64,000 bases of DNA from Anolis sagrei. Taxonomy: Eukaryota > Chordata > Lepidosauria > Squamata > Anolidae. This document shows, one piece after another, positions 37,517 to 50,087 of this stretch (positions are counted from its first letter, which is position 1; every line of letters starts with the position of its first letter). The stretch lies in NCBI RefSeq assembly GCF_037176765.1, contig NC_090022.1, forward strand, positions 175,296,117-175,360,116. Direction: 5' to 3'. The notes beneath the pieces were generated by a model. It was not told where the DNA came from. It did not search any database and worked only from the letters and a program-made list of their open reading frames with translations. The position numbers were made by a program, and so were the translations under genes.

Positions 37517-39830
37517 CTGACTGGTTTGTCTTGATATAATAAACCTGGAGAAAGGCAGGGAGTTTCAGAAAAACATCTATTTCTGCTTTATTGACTATTC
37601 TAAAGCCTCTGACTGTGTGGAACATCATAAATTGTGGCAAGTTCTTGGTGGGATGGGCATCCCAAGCCACCTTGTCTCTCTCCTGAGGAATCTGTACAAG
37701 GACCAAGTAGCAACAGTCAGAACTGACCACGGAACAACAGACTGGTTCAAGATTGGGAAAGGTGTATGTTGTTGTTCATTCGTTCAGTCGTCTCCGACTC
37801 TTCCTGACCTCATGGACCAGCCCACGCCAGAGCTCCCTGTTGGCTGTCACCACCCCCAGCTCCTTCAAGGTCAGTCCAGTCACTTCAAGGATGCCATCCA
37901 TCCATCTTGCCCTTGGTCGGCCCCTCTTCCTTTTTCCTTCCGCTTTCCCCAGCATAATTCTCTTCTCTAGGTGTTGCTGTCTCCTCATGATGTGGCCAAA
38001 GTACTTCAACTTTGTCTCTAGTATCCTTCCCTCCAGTGAGCAGCCGGGCTTTATTTCCTGGAGGATGGACTGGTTGGATCTTCTCGCAGTCCAAGGCACT
38101 CTCAGCACTTTCCTCCAACACCACAGTTCAAAAGCATCTCTTCCTTCGCTCAGCCCTCCCCAAGGTCCAGCTCTCACATCCGTAGGTTACTACAGGGAAT
38201 ACCATGGCTTTGACTAGGCGGATCTTTGTTGCCAGTGTGATGTCTCTACTCTTTACTATTTTATCGAGATTGGACATTGCTCTCCTCCCAAGAAGTAAGC
38301 GTCTTCTGATTTCCTGGCCACAGTCTGCATCTGCAGTCATCTTTGCGCCTAGAAATACAAAGTCTGTCACGGCCTCCACGTTTTCTCCCTCTATTTCCCA
38401 GTTGTCAATCATTCCTGTTGCCATAATCTTGGTTTTTTTGATGTTTAGCTGCAACCCGCCTTTTGCGCTTTCTTCTTTCACCTTGATTAGAAGGCTCCTC
38501 ACCTCCTCCTCGCTTTCGGCCATCAGAGTGGTGTCATCTGCATATCTGAGGTTGTTAATATTTCTTCCAGCAATTTTCACCCCAGCTTTGCATTCATCAA
38601 GCCCCACACATCACATGATGTGTTCTGCATACAAGTTAAAAAGGTTGGGTGAGAGTATGCAGCCTTGCCGTACGCCTTTCCCAATCTTGAACCAGTCTGT
38701 TGTTCCGTGGTCAGTTCTGACTGTTGCTACTTGGTCCTTGTACAGATTCCTCAGGAGAGAGGCAAGGTGGCTTGGGATGCCCATCCCACCAAGAACTTGC
38801 CACAATTTATTATGATCCACACAGTCAAAGGCTTTAGAGTAGTCAATGAAGCAGAAGTAGATGTTTTTCTGAAACTCCCTGCCTTTCTCCATTATCCAGC
38901 GGATATTGGCAATCTGGTCTCTCGTTCCTCTGCCTTTTCTAAACCCCGCTTGAACATCTGGCAACTCTCGCTCCATGTATTGCTGGAGTCTTCCTTGCAG
39001 GATCTTGAGCATTACCTTACTGGCATGAGAAATAAGGGCCACTGTATGGAAGTTGGAGCAGTCTTTCGCATTTCCCTTTTTTGGTATGGGGATATAAGTT
39101 GATTTTTTCCAGTCTGATGGCCATTCTTGTGTTTTCCATATTTGCTGGCATATGGCATGCATCACCTTGACAGCATCATCTTTTAAGATTTTAAATATAC
39201 TCTCCCCCAACCTATTCAACTTGTATGCAGAACACATCATGCGATGTGCGCGGCTTGAGGAATGCAAGGCTTGGGTGAAAATTGCTGGAAGGAACATTAA
39301 CATAGGCAGATGATACCACTTTGATGGCCAAAAGCGAGGAGGAGCTGAGGAGCCTTCTAATCAAGGTGAAAGAAGAAAGTGCAAAAGCTGGGTTGCAGCT
39401 AAACATAAAAAACCCCAAGATTATGGCAACAAGAATTATTGACAACTGGCAATAGAGGGAGAAAACGTGGAGGCAGTGACAGACCTTGTATTTCTAGGTG
39501 CAAAGATTACTGCAGACGCAGACTGCAGCCAGGAAATCAGAAGACGCTTACTTCTCGGGAGGAGAGCAATGACCAATCGCGATAAAATAGTGAAGACTAG
39601 AGACATCACACTGGCAACGAAGATCCGCATAGTCAAAGCAATGATATTTCCCATAGTCACCTACGGTTGCGAGGGCTGGACCATAGGGAAGGCTGAGCGA
39701 AGGAAGATAGATGCTTTTGAGCTGTTGTGCTGGAGGAAAGTGCTGAGAGTACCTTGGACTGCGAGAAGATCCAACCAGTCCATCCTCCAGGAAATAAAGC
39801 CCGACTGCTCATTGGAAGGAAGGATATTTT
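37517..39830. mobile_element. BovB LINE (plus) interrupted by an inverted BovB (minus)
   Basis: Plus copy: 37550-37766 and 39195-39826. Minus copy: 37767-39195, with its 3' end at 37767 and a long RT reading region ([62 protein letters not shown]) in two long frames. The junctions differ from intact BovB by loss of about 10 bp of target. Confidence 0.9.
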
Positions 39831-40139
39831 GCACAGGAGGAACAAACTATCACAATTCAATAGGAACTTTAGAAGGGTCTACCCCAGGAGGAGAGACCCT
39901 GCGGCCCCACCAAAGAGGGATTGCTACATTGGTGAGCAAAGAGAAGCCTAATTTTATGTAATTTATTTTCCCTAAGTTCCCAAAAAGCATCTCACCAAAG
40001 TTGAAGAAAGCGTCACCGAAATGTTTTATTAGCGATTCAGCTGAAAAGGATGCAATCATTCGCCAAGCTAAGCATACATGTACACAAATAAATGCCATTT
40101 TAATAGAAAAAACAGAATGTGGGGTTTGAATGACCAACA

Positions 40140-40495
40140 GAAAATACTTAAGGCCATCCAGTCCAACTCCCTTCACCAAGGCAAGAAAACATAATCAAAG
40201 CCCTCCTGACAAAGAGCCATCCAGCCATAGATATAGATAGATATGATTCACACACATAGAGATATAGTATCATAGATTTGAAAGGGACCCCTAAAGAAGG
40301 ACAATTATATGTTACATGTTTCAGAGTAGGCAAACCAGATACTCTCCATATCAACACTGACAAAGAAACAGCAAGAAATACTGTTTACCCACAAGCATAA
40401 AGAAATTACATACATTACAAACCAACACTTTCTTATTACTTTATTTTCCAGATCAGCAGACTGGGCCACAGCAACCCGTGGCAGGGGACGGCTAG
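40140..40495 (+). mobile_element. Helitron 3' half
   Basis: Shares GATATAGTATCATAGATTTG and the AGAGTAGGCAAACCAGATAC region with 33198-33703, and ends with hairpin GCCACAGCAACCCGTGGC and CTAG|T. Confidence 0.85.
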
Positions 40496-40502
40496 TATAA
40501 CC

Positions 40503-40507
<5 letters not shown>

Positions 40508-40550
<43 letters not shown>
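40508..40550. repeat. (ATA)n microsatellite
   Basis: About 14 ATA units directly after a Helitron end. Confidence 0.9.
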
Positions 40551-41177
40551 TATCTAATAATGATAATAATAGCAATGATACTGGTCTATATAATAATGAT
40601 CAGTAAGTTTTGGAGAAACCCTTTCCTACACTCCTATCTATCTCTCCCTTCCTACCATTCAATCCTTTCTTCCTTCTGAGCCAGGCAGGCTCAGTGGGGG
40701 GTGACCAGGCTGCAGATCCCAAATGGTGGCTCCGACTGGATCCAGAGGCAGGGGCAGGGTGGAGGCAACCGGGGATGGAGGCCACGAAGAGGAGAACCAA
40801 ACACTGAGCATGAATGGCTTTAAGGAGAGCCAAGCCCACCACTAATTCTTTTCTTCCTTCTGAACCTCCAGTCTTCCTGGAGGTATTGGCATGAGGCGGT
40901 GCCAGGCTAGGCTACGCAGGGCGTGAGGCTATGGGAACCCAGGACTTGAGTCGGGTCTACCTCCTTGCCTGCATCCTTCCCTCCCTCCCCTGGGCCTGTG
41001 GCCCATAGCCCAACCCTCTCCCCAGCCTGGATTTCCCTATCTGCTGTTTTTCTGCTCTTTTTCTCCCATCTCTGCTCCAGAGGGAGCAGGCAGGCAGGCT
41101 CAGTGGGGGGTGATCAGGCTGCAAATACCAAATGATGGTTCCGGCCCTTACAGGGTCGCTTTGCAATGTGTTGCTTG

Positions 41178-41179
41178 GA

Positions 41180-41215
<36 letters not shown>

Positions 41216-41300
41216 TTTATTTGTACCCCGCTAGCATCTCCCGAAGGATTCGATGCAGCTCACAATAGGCCGAACATCAGGCAGGTGGCGCTATTTTTCA
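41178..41300 (-). mobile_element. CR1/L2-type tail with (ATT)n
   Basis: Microsatellite 41178-41215, then minus-strand tail GCTGCATCGAATCCTTCGGGAGATGCTAGCGGGG. Confidence 0.7.
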
Positions 41301-41465
41301 TGCCAAGCATGTTTTTACCTGTCACAGGTGTGACAGCTATATAATGGTAGGTTTGTAAATACATAAAAACATTCACCTGTTCAAATGCGATGTTGTGTCC
41401 AAATATCGAAGCAAACTGTGAAGTATTTTGGGAGTTTTGAGGTCATTCACAAATGGACATTTACA

Positions 41466-43300
41466 TTTTTTTTTAATAATTTTTATTGTGAGTTTTCCAT
41501 ATATACATACAAACAAGAGGTATTTGGGGGAGGGGGGTAAAAAGGAGGGGGGAGATTGGGAAAAGGGATGGGGGAAGGGTAGTATGGGGGGTGGATGGGT
41601 GGGGGGGTGCAGATGTACAGTCTTCTAAAGTTGCACCTATGTCTGGTCCAGTGCCTGGTCCTGACGCCACGAGTGATGCCCCTCCACCTTTCCGACACAG
41701 TCTTAAAATAGTTTGAACTTCCCAAAGTCTACTAAGGATTGGAGAAAGAGATGAAACTATCTTTCTCGGTTGTGTGAAGTTCGTCCAGGTCTTCTCGAAT
41801 TCGCGTTGAATTTTGATTTCAGAGGGTGGACAAGTCTATTAGAAATGGAATTTTCCTCTCATTGATGAAATCTCTGAAGCCTGAACAGTCGGTTTTTTCT
41901 CGAGCATTGTTCAGTCTCTGTGTTAGGCTGTCCATTTGTATTGTGTCAAAAGCTTTAATTGTCCAGTCGTCTACAGTCGGTGTCTCTTCTTGTTTCCACA
42001 TTTTTGCGATTTGAAGTCTTGCTGTTGTAGTGAGCAGGAATAGCATTTTGTCTTGGTTTTTGGATAAATTTGCATCTGATATACCTAATAAATAGGTTTC
42101 TGGTTTTAGGGGGAATTTAGTTTTTAAGATTTTTTGGCATCTTTTGTGAATTTCATTCCAGTATTGTTTGATTTGTTTACAGGTCCACCATGTGTGTATA
42201 AAAGTTCCTATTTCTTTCTTGCATTTCCAGCATAGATTCGTTATCCCTCTATTGAATTTAGATAATTTTTCGGGGGTATAATACCACCGGTGGAACATCT
42301 TGTACCAGTTCTCTTTTATATCATTTGCCGCTGTGTATTTTAGTTTTTTATTCCAGATTGTTTCCCACTGTTCCGAGGAAATGCTGTGACCTATGTCCTT
42401 TGCCCACTGGACTTGGCAGTTCTTGACTTGTTCGTCTTCCGTGAACCATCCTGACAGTTTTTTGTATATAATTTTAATCAGCTTTTTCTCTTTCTGTAGT
42501 ATTGAGTCCCAGAAATTTTCTTCTTGGCAGAAGCCAGGTTTATTGTCTTCCCTAAAGTTTTGTTGATATTGTATTGAAGCCATGTTAAATTCTTATCCAT
42601 GAGCTTGATTTCTTCAAAAGATTTTAGGGTGAGCTCTCCTCTTGTAGATTTTTTGAGTAGTTGCTTATAATTCAACCAAGTTCTTTCTCCCATATCTCTT
42701 TTGTATCTGGCTTCCATTGGCGATAGCCACATTGGGGTTTTGTTGTAGAGCCTGGGCTTGTATTTTTCCCAGGTCTTGAGTAGGGCTGTTCTAATAAAAT
42801 GATTGTTGAAGTTTTTTTCAATTTTGGATTTATTAAGCCAAAGATAACCGTGCCACCCCGTTCTCAGATCATGTCCTTCCAAAGTCAATAACATTTTGTT
42901 TTTTAAGGTGACCCAGTCTTTTATTCCAATCAAATTGCACGCCTCATAGTATAATTTGAAGTTAGGAAGGCCTAGACCACCTCTGGATTTATCATCTGTT
43001 AGTATTTTGTAATTTATTCTTGGTTTTCCGTTGCGCCATACGAATTTGGTAATTTCTTTATTCCATTTTTTAAATAAATGATCTGTTCTGATTATAGGTA
43101 ACGTTTGAAAAAGAAACAGCAGCTTGGGGAGAACATTCATTTTTATTATGGCTATCCGCCCTAACAGTGATATATTTTCGTATTTCCATTTTTCTAAGTC
43201 CTTATGAATTTTGTTCCATAATTGTTCGTAGTTATTTTTTAGTAACTTGGTATTATTTTGTGCTAATACTACTCCAAGGTATCTAATTTTGTTCTCGATC
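41466..43300 (-). mobile_element. L1 LINE, 5' truncated, recent
   Basis: Two overlapping minus-strand frames (294 and 254 aa) give the ORF2 C-terminal part: IENKIRYLGVVLAQNN, KMNVLPKLLFLFQTLPI, KFVWRNGKPRINYKIL, GGLGLPNFKLYY, MFHRWYYTPEKLSKF and CWKCKKEIGTFIHTWWTC. The 3' A-tail is at 41466. A direct repeat TGGACATTTACATTTTT flanks it (41454-41470, 43301-43317). One frame break is evident. Confidence 0.93.
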
Positions 43301-43319
43301 TGGACATTTACATTTTTAT

Positions 43320-43890
43320 TGATATACCCAGGGTCATGAAAAAATAGGGTGAAAGGGTTCATAAATGGACAAGTTTAAGAACTCCTACTGTATATAGACT
43401 GGCAAATTTTTCAATTTAACTAAATCTCACTTTAACTCATTGTAAAAGTTGAAAAGCCACATTTTAATTATGTTTCAGTTCCATGACTCAGCCTAAAGTT
43501 AAACTGCATTCTATAACTGCATAATATGGCAGTGAAGCCCCAGTCTGCAAAGGAAAGCAAAGGCATATCCCCGCTGATCAAATCATGCCAAGAAAACTCT
43601 GTGATAGTGTCGCCGTGAGTCAGAGTCAACTTGAAAGTGCACAACAACAAATATAATGATTGAAATTATTGAGTATGGGAAGAAATCCATGGTGAGTCTG
43701 ATTCCCAGTTTGCTGCCCTTGAAATTCTCTGGGATCCACCAAGCTGGCAAAAGAAAAGTCTGTTTTTTTAAATGGTGTGTGTGTGTATGCAACCTGTGTG
43801 AAAGGTTGCATACACGTCAATTCCTGGAAGATTTAGGAAAGACTATTCACCACCACTCCTTTAACTCAAAAAAGCACTGCTTGGAAGAGT
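43320..43890. other. Mostly unclassified; Sauria SINE tail
   Basis: 43575-43650 has CCAAGAAAACTCTGTGATAG and AACTTGAAAGTGCACAACAACA, the tail of a Sauria-type SINE. The rest is unrecognised. Confidence 0.5.
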
Positions 43891-43894
43891 CTTA

Positions 43895-44044
43895 GGGCCC
43901 TTCCACATAGCCATGTACCCCAGAATATCAAGGCAAAAAATTCCACAATATCTGCTTTGAACTGGGTTATCTGAGTCCACAGTGTCATATATTCCAGTTC
44001 AAAGTAGAAACTGGGGAATTTTATTCAGCTGTGTAGAAGGGGCC
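43895..44044. mobile_element. Harbinger-like MITE (150 bp)
   Basis: Ends GGGCCCTTCCACATAGC and GCTGTGTAGAAGGGGCC, with the same AGAATATCAAGGCA word as 45264-46420. Flanking TTA/TCA may be a decayed 3-bp duplication. Confidence 0.7.
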
Positions 44045-44059
44045 TCAAAGAGCAGAAAC

Positions 44060-44262
44060 AGGCTTGAATGCAACCCTCTTCTGATATAGAAGTTTAATCC
44101 ACAGTATTTGATTGTTATTGTGTTTAATCCATAGTATTTGATTGTGTTTTGGTTTTACTTTATTGTAATATGTTGTCGGGCTTGGCCTCATGTAAGCCGC
44201 CCCGAGTCCCCATTGGGCAGATGGTGGCGGAGTATTAAATAAAGATTATTATTATTATTATA
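44060..44262 (+). mobile_element. CR1/L2-type tail with (ATT)n
   Basis: TTGTCGGGCTTGGCCTCATG then CCCATTGGGCAGATGGTGGCGGAG and an ATT run. Confidence 0.75.
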
Positions 44263-44424
44263 GGGGAAGAGAGGACAATAAGAGTGTGCCTTGTGTCATA
44301 AGTTGGAGTTAAAGGGGTGGAGTGAGCAACCAGAGTGAAAAGGTTTTATACTGCAGTTTTAAATTATTCGTTTTCCGGGATCTCTTCACAGATACTGGCA
44401 TATAAATGTCATTTATAATAATAA

Positions 44425-44425
<1 letters not shown>

Positions 44426-44461
<36 letters not shown>
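44426..44461. repeat. (AGT)n microsatellite
   Basis: About 12 units of AGT. A similar run is at 56316-56340. Confidence 0.9.
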
Positions 44462-44462
<1 letters not shown>

Positions 44463-44974
44463 CTGGATAGTCAAATACCAGTTCCATATCACTTCAAGTG
44501 TCATTATTCCATCCTATAGACTTATCCTGGTTTAGTGATGTACTTAGAACTCTCTATCAACAAACACTAGAATTCTCTAACCACAAAGTAAACATAGCTT
44601 ACTAAACTACAAATATCAAGACAGCCTAGAACTGAAGGTGGCATGAAACTGATATCCTTGTATAAGGCAGATGTGAACCACATCAGATAACACCATCAGA
44701 GGAGGAGACACCAAAATGATTCTATAAATTTGTTGTGTAATGTTTCTTTTGTTAAGATGTTGTTGTAGTTAGATACAACCACAAAAGTATTTTCTTCAGT
44801 CCCAGGTTACATACTGTATCAATACACCTACAAGGATAAAACTATATGAATATACTTTTGATCTGTCTAATGTGCATTTGCTCCAATCAGATGTTATTAT
44901 TACTCAGTTATAGGGCCCTTGATATCTATCCACTCGTTCCAGGTTCACAAGGATACCAAAATCAAGTCCTATAA

Positions 44975-46426
44975 CACTATGTAACAAAATTTGACAAAAA
45001 TTATGTTCCTGGTTAGAAAGTGTTATTCCTGTGCCGTGCTTACTTTGAAAGTAGCTGTTATACCCCAGAAACTTTGTTTTTGTGGCTGCCACAAACTATG
45101 TTGAACTGGTTGAGACTCGATTAGATATTAATTGAAAAACTATAGCAAAATGTGCTGAAAGATGTCTCACAAAAACAAAGTTTTTGCACTTTTTTGATGT
45201 TTTTATGATTGAACCAATGAAGAAATGACATTTACAACCCAGGAACAAAAGTCATGTTACATAGGGCCCTTCCACACCGCTCTATATCCCAGAATATCAA
45301 GGCAGAAAATCCCACAATATCTGCCTTGAACTGGGTTATCTGAGTCCACACTCAGATAATGTGGGATTTTCTGTCATGAATGACTTTTCAATAACTTTGA
45401 AGCATAGGTTCTTTTTATTGCAGTTTCCAGTGTGAGAGGGTATATCAGATTACAGAAAGACATTTAGACAAAGAATGACATTGGACATACAGACATACAG
45501 ATTCTATGCAACTACATTGGATTTACAATTACATTGGTTAACAAACAAACAAAGGGGAATTAAATTTTCACTCAACATTCACATACATGTACACACATTC
45601 ATCCACATGTTACCATATCATTTTCTCCCTCCTTGGAGAAGCACCTGTTAGGCCAGTCCCTGCTTTCCTGGAGCCTGCCAAACACATAGTTCCATAACTT
45701 CCATAACGCCATAACTTCAAAACGCCGAAATGCCAAAACTTCTTTCCTAAGAATAATGCCAAGGACCAGATCTCTGTTTTCCATACAGCAGAACCTGACT
45801 CCCTGCACAAAATCCAAGACTCCAAAAGCACACTTCTTCCTCTTCCCTTGAGAAAGAAGCCCCAAAGTGACCAGACTGCTCCCGTGCAGATCTGCCACTC
45901 TCCGAATACACCATCTCTTTCCTTTCCATGGAGCAGAGCATGGTGGGTGAACAGTGTCCCTGTCTGTCACAATTTAAGCATTATTAGACTTCGTCTTTTA
46001 TAGGAATATTCTGTTGATGTAGTTCCAAAGTTGTAAATTAGTGATAGACGTCTTCCATCCTGGATCCATCTCAATGTTGATCTTCTTGATTGGTGTTAAC
46101 AAACACAAGGCTTGTGCTGACTTCCTTCTTAACATAAGGAAGGTTGCAAACATTTCCTTTAGCACTGTCCCGTTCTTATCAGGGTTTCTCATTCAGTTCT
46201 CATTAACAGGTTTTAATCACAAAGCAGCAAACAGGTAGATAGTCATTGCAAGCCTTAATATTATATTGGTGTTTCCTAAATTATTAACTCCATTCATACA
46301 TCCACCTTCCATTCTTCCATTCATTCCCACACATCATATTAAATTCACATTTATCAAATTTGCACATTAAATTTCTTATTACATTTCTGCCTTGATATTC
46401 TGGGCTGTGTGGAAGGGCCCATAGTG
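44975..46426. mobile_element. MITE (TAA duplication) interrupted by another element
   Basis: Left end CACTATGTAACA at 44975 after TAA. Right end TGTTACATA | ATAGTG is split across 45263/46421, followed by TAA (46427-46429). Same family as 13940-14202. Confidence 0.75.
45264..46420. mobile_element. Harbinger-like element (1157 bp) with 3-bp ATA duplication
   Basis: Ends GGGCCCTTCCACAC and GTGTGGAAGGGCCC, with the AGAATATCAAGGCAGAAA word inverted at the right end. ATA at 45261-45263 and 46421-46423. The interior has a 123-aa minus-strand frame (45599-45970) with no recognised transposase motif. Confidence 0.7.
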
Positions 46427-47078
46427 TAATCCATAGAGGGAAAAGTAGTGTAGCTTCCTGGAGGCAAAAGACAGGCATTGTTTCTCAAATAAAATATTTG
46501 CTTTCAACAATTACATTTTACTTAAGTCCCCAAATTTCTAGCATTGAAATCATCTGGACATGTATTTTAGGCATCTGAAAAAAGAGGTGGGCAAAGTGAC
46601 CAAAGGAATGCAAACAGCACAGAAAATAGAAAAGTTCTATGTGAGAGTGATTTAAATGCCCCATGCTTTAGAATGCTGTTGGAAAAAACAGCATTCTCAC
46701 CCCCCACCCCACCCCCCAAATAACTATAGCCGTGGAAGGGACGCTGATCAAAATGAAGATTTACCTCTTGAGAATACAAAGAAAATACTATCAAGATAAT
46801 GAATTGTCATGTGATGAATTGTGTGGATTAAATAATCTGAAAGTTATACTTTACAAATGAAATAAAAAGTTGCCACGTAAGAAAACCCTGCCAGTTAAAT
46901 AGTAATTTTCTTCCATTCTATTACCACCATGGGCCAATGCTACAGAATAATAGGATTTGTAGTTTTGTGAGGTGTTTAGCTTTCTCTGTCTAAGATTACT
47001 AGCGTCTCACCCAGCTACAACTCCCAGGATTCCATAGCATAGAGCCATAGGAATTAAAGTGGTGTCAAACTACATTTG

Positions 47079-47998
47079 GTGAGTAGGTATACAATTTCAC
47101 ATTATTGCACAGCCTCAATGTTCTGTCATTGGAGTATACATCTGCTACCTTGGCAGCCACCTCTCCACCAAAGTCAACATCGACACCGAAATACAACACC
47201 GCCTGAGCTCTGCAAGCGCAGCGTTTTTCCGAATGAAGCAGAGAGTGTTTGAGGACCGGGACATCCATAGGGATACCAAGGTGCTTGTTTATAGAGCTAT
47301 TGTCCTCCAAACCCTGCTCTATGCCTGTGAGACATGGACTGTCTACAGACATCACATGCAACTCCTGGAACGATTCCATCAGCTCTGCCTCCGGAAAATC
47401 CTGCAAATCTCTTGGGAAGACAGGCAGACAAACGTCAGCGTGCTGGAAGAAGCAAAGACCACCAGCATTGATGTGATGGTCCTCCGCCATCAACTCCGCT
47501 GGACCGGTCACATTGTCCGGATGCCCGACCACCGTCTCCCAAAGCAGTTGCTCTACTCCAAACTCAAGAATGGAAAGCTCCACTCTTAGGAGCACATTAT
47601 TCTAAATAAAAACAATTTTTAAAAAAAGAAAAGAATGGAAAACGGAATTTTGGTGGGCAGGAAAAGAGATTTAAAGATGGGCTCAAAGCCAACCTTAAAA
47701 TTTCTGGCATAGACACTGAGAACTGGGAAGCCCTGGCCCTTGACCGCTCCAGCTGGAGGTCAGCTGTGACCAGCAGCGCTGCAGAATTTGAAGAGGCATG
47801 AATGGAGGGCGAAAGAGAGAAGCGTGCCAAGAGGAAGGCGCGTCAAGCCAACCCCGACCGAGACCGCCTTCCACCTGGAAACCAATGCCCTTACTGCGGA
47901 AGAAGATGGAGATCAAGAATAGGGCTCCACAGCCACATACGGACCCACAAGAACACTGGAAGACAATCCTCCTCGGAAAACGACGGATCGCCTAAGTA
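47079..47998 (+). mobile_element. Non-LTR retrotransposon C-terminus with terminal zinc finger
   Basis: Encodes LLYACETWTVYRHHMQLLERFHQLCLRKILQISWEDRQTNVSVLEEA and LRWTGHIVRMPDHRLPKQLLY, then GIDTENWEALALDRSSWRSAV, and ends CPYCGRRWRSRIGLHSHIRTHKN (C2H2-like). The clade is uncertain (RTE-like or Vingi-like). Several breaks. Confidence 0.75.
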
Positions 47999-48352
47999 AG
48001 TACGCCCCCCCCCCCTCGTGGGAAAGCCTGATTCCACAACCCCTGCTATAATGAGCCCTACTCCGCTAATAACCTGCTTCTCTTTTATCTTGCCCGAGTT
48101 TTTAATTAGTTTTAATCAGTTTGTCTTTTAATCATTACATGTAGCCGCCCATTGTCATTGTACTTATTGTAATTTTTACATTGTTATGTATTCACATGTT
48201 TTATGTAACTATGATGTTGTTGTTATTGTTTGCGTTTTTGGTTTTTCTTTATTGTAATTGTTGTTTGGGCTTGGCTTCATGTGAGCTGCTCCGAGTCCCC
48301 ATCGGGGAGATGGTGGTGGGGTATAAATAAAGATTATTATTATTATTATTAT
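47999..48352 (+). mobile_element. CR1/L2-type 3' UTR and tail
   Basis: Contains the CATTACATGTAGCCGCCCATTGTCATTG region, GTTTGGGCTTGGCTTCATGTG, GGGGAGATGGTGGTGGGGTA and an ATT run. Confidence 0.75.
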
Positions 48353-48399
48353 TAATAATAATAATAATAATAATTCTCCAGTGTAGATGCACCTTAGGA

Positions 48400-49350
48400 C
48401 TCCTGAAGACCAAGGTTTGAACCCACAACTCAGTCATGGAAACTGTTGTGTGGGCTGCTTTGATAGTGCGTTTCCTGCATGTCAGGGGGTTGGGCTAGTT
48501 AGCCCATTTGGTCTCTTCCAATTCGATACTTCTTTGATTGTATGAATGAAGACATCAAGCCAACTGTATCTCCCTAACCCCACCCACTTGCCACCTTCCC
48601 ATTGAGCACCGGGATGGGACTGCTCAACCCACTAGATATTTCTGAATTGTACTTGTCTGTTCTAGTGGTTCTGTCTTGGACCCTCCAGATGTTTGAGGCT
48701 TCAACTAAAAAGAATAGATGACAGGATGGACAGGTTTCAGGAGCAAATCCATTGTGTCTTTCTGCATGTCAGAAGGTGGGTGGACTAGATGGGTCTTGTG
48801 GTGTTTTCCAAATCTAAGATTCGATAATATTTTTAGTCTATTAATTTCTTCAAGAGAGCTAAATTTCACTGTCCATTTTTCCAACTCATTAAAGAGAATT
48901 CATTAGTGCCTTTCCAAGCTTACAGATAGACAACAAAAATAATTAAATTCCTTTTCTGTATGAATTGTTCATTATAGCCATTATATAAAGACGCTAAAGC
49001 TAATTCTGGATTGGGGATTATGAGCAGACGGGTAGCCTTCAAATTCTTCGAATTTCATCCTCCAAAACATGTTGCGTTTACTGTAAATGCCAATAGGAGC
49101 CTAGAGATACAAGTTTTCCCAGCATTTATGTGACATTTAATTAGTAATAGAACTTAATTTAAACAGGATTAAATACCACCAATTAATTACTTCATAATTA
49201 AGTTTTTAACTTCATCTGCTTCTATAGAAGGTCTTGATGTTTGGAGGGATACACATGAGAAAAGTTGTTTTTTCAAGTAAAGAAGCATATATTTGAGATG
49301 ATCCAGTAGTAGCCTGAGCCGGGAATGACTTCTTCCACCACTCCATAATA
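48400..49350. other. Sequence with two eroded CR1 tips only
   Basis: CR1-like 3' tips near 48450-48545 (GGTCTCTTCCAATTCGATAC) and 48760-48830. The rest is unrecognised. Confidence 0.5.
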
Positions 49351-49351
49351 A

Positions 49352-49768
49352 TCTATATAAATAAAAATGTAATGTTCGTTTGTGGGATTAACAGAACTCA
49401 AAAACCACTGGACGAATTGACACCAAATTTGGACACAATACACATATCAAGCCAACAAGTGACCATCAGTCATAAAAACACTGAAAAACACAGCAGAAGA
49501 GACTTTAAAAGCCAAAAATTAAAAAATACATTACAACACATGTTCAAAACCAAAACCACACACACACACACACACACATATATATGCAAACACATATATA
49601 TACACACATACACACACACAAAACACATATACACAGACTGTGCAAAACCACATATATATATCCAAACACACACATATACGCATATACACAAATATATACA
49701 CACATATACACACACAAAACACATATACACAGACTGGGCCACAGCAACGTGTGGCAAGGGATGGCTAG
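49352..49768 (+). mobile_element. Helitron (417 bp) with CA/TA repeat
   Basis: Starts TCTATATAAATAAAAATG and ends with hairpin GCCACAGCAACGTGTGGC and GGCTAG|T. It has an internal repeat of the ACACATATACACAGACTG unit. Confidence 0.88.
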
Positions 49769-50087
49769 TCACTCATAAAACACGGAAAAACACAGAGGAA
49801 GACACTTTAAAAACCAAAAATAAAAAAACCCTACATTATAATGCATGCGCAAAACCACATATATACACATACTAGCTGTACCTGCCACGCATTGCTGTGG
49901 CCAACCCTCCCCCTTTCTCTCTTTCTCTCCTTCCTTCCCTCTTTTCCTTTTCCTTCCTCTTTCCCTTCTTCTTTCTTCCTTCTCTACCTGTTTCTCTCTT
50001 TCACTCCTTCTCTCCTTCCTTACCTCTCTTTCCTTCCTTCTTTCACTTTTTTTATTTCTTTCTCTCCTTTCTTCCTTCTCTACCTAC

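Larger units (their letters stand above)
46915..48394. mobile_element. MITE split by a LINE composite
   Basis: Left part to about 47078 (GGAATTAAAGTGGTGTCAAA) and right part from about 48368 (AATTCTCCAGTGTAGATGCA) join as one member of the 37012-37250 family. 47079-48367 is the insertion. Confidence 0.65.

Noticed and set aside
45599-45970. Possible 123-aa gene
   Set aside because: It lies wholly inside a transposon, shows no recognised domain and no splice or promoter context.
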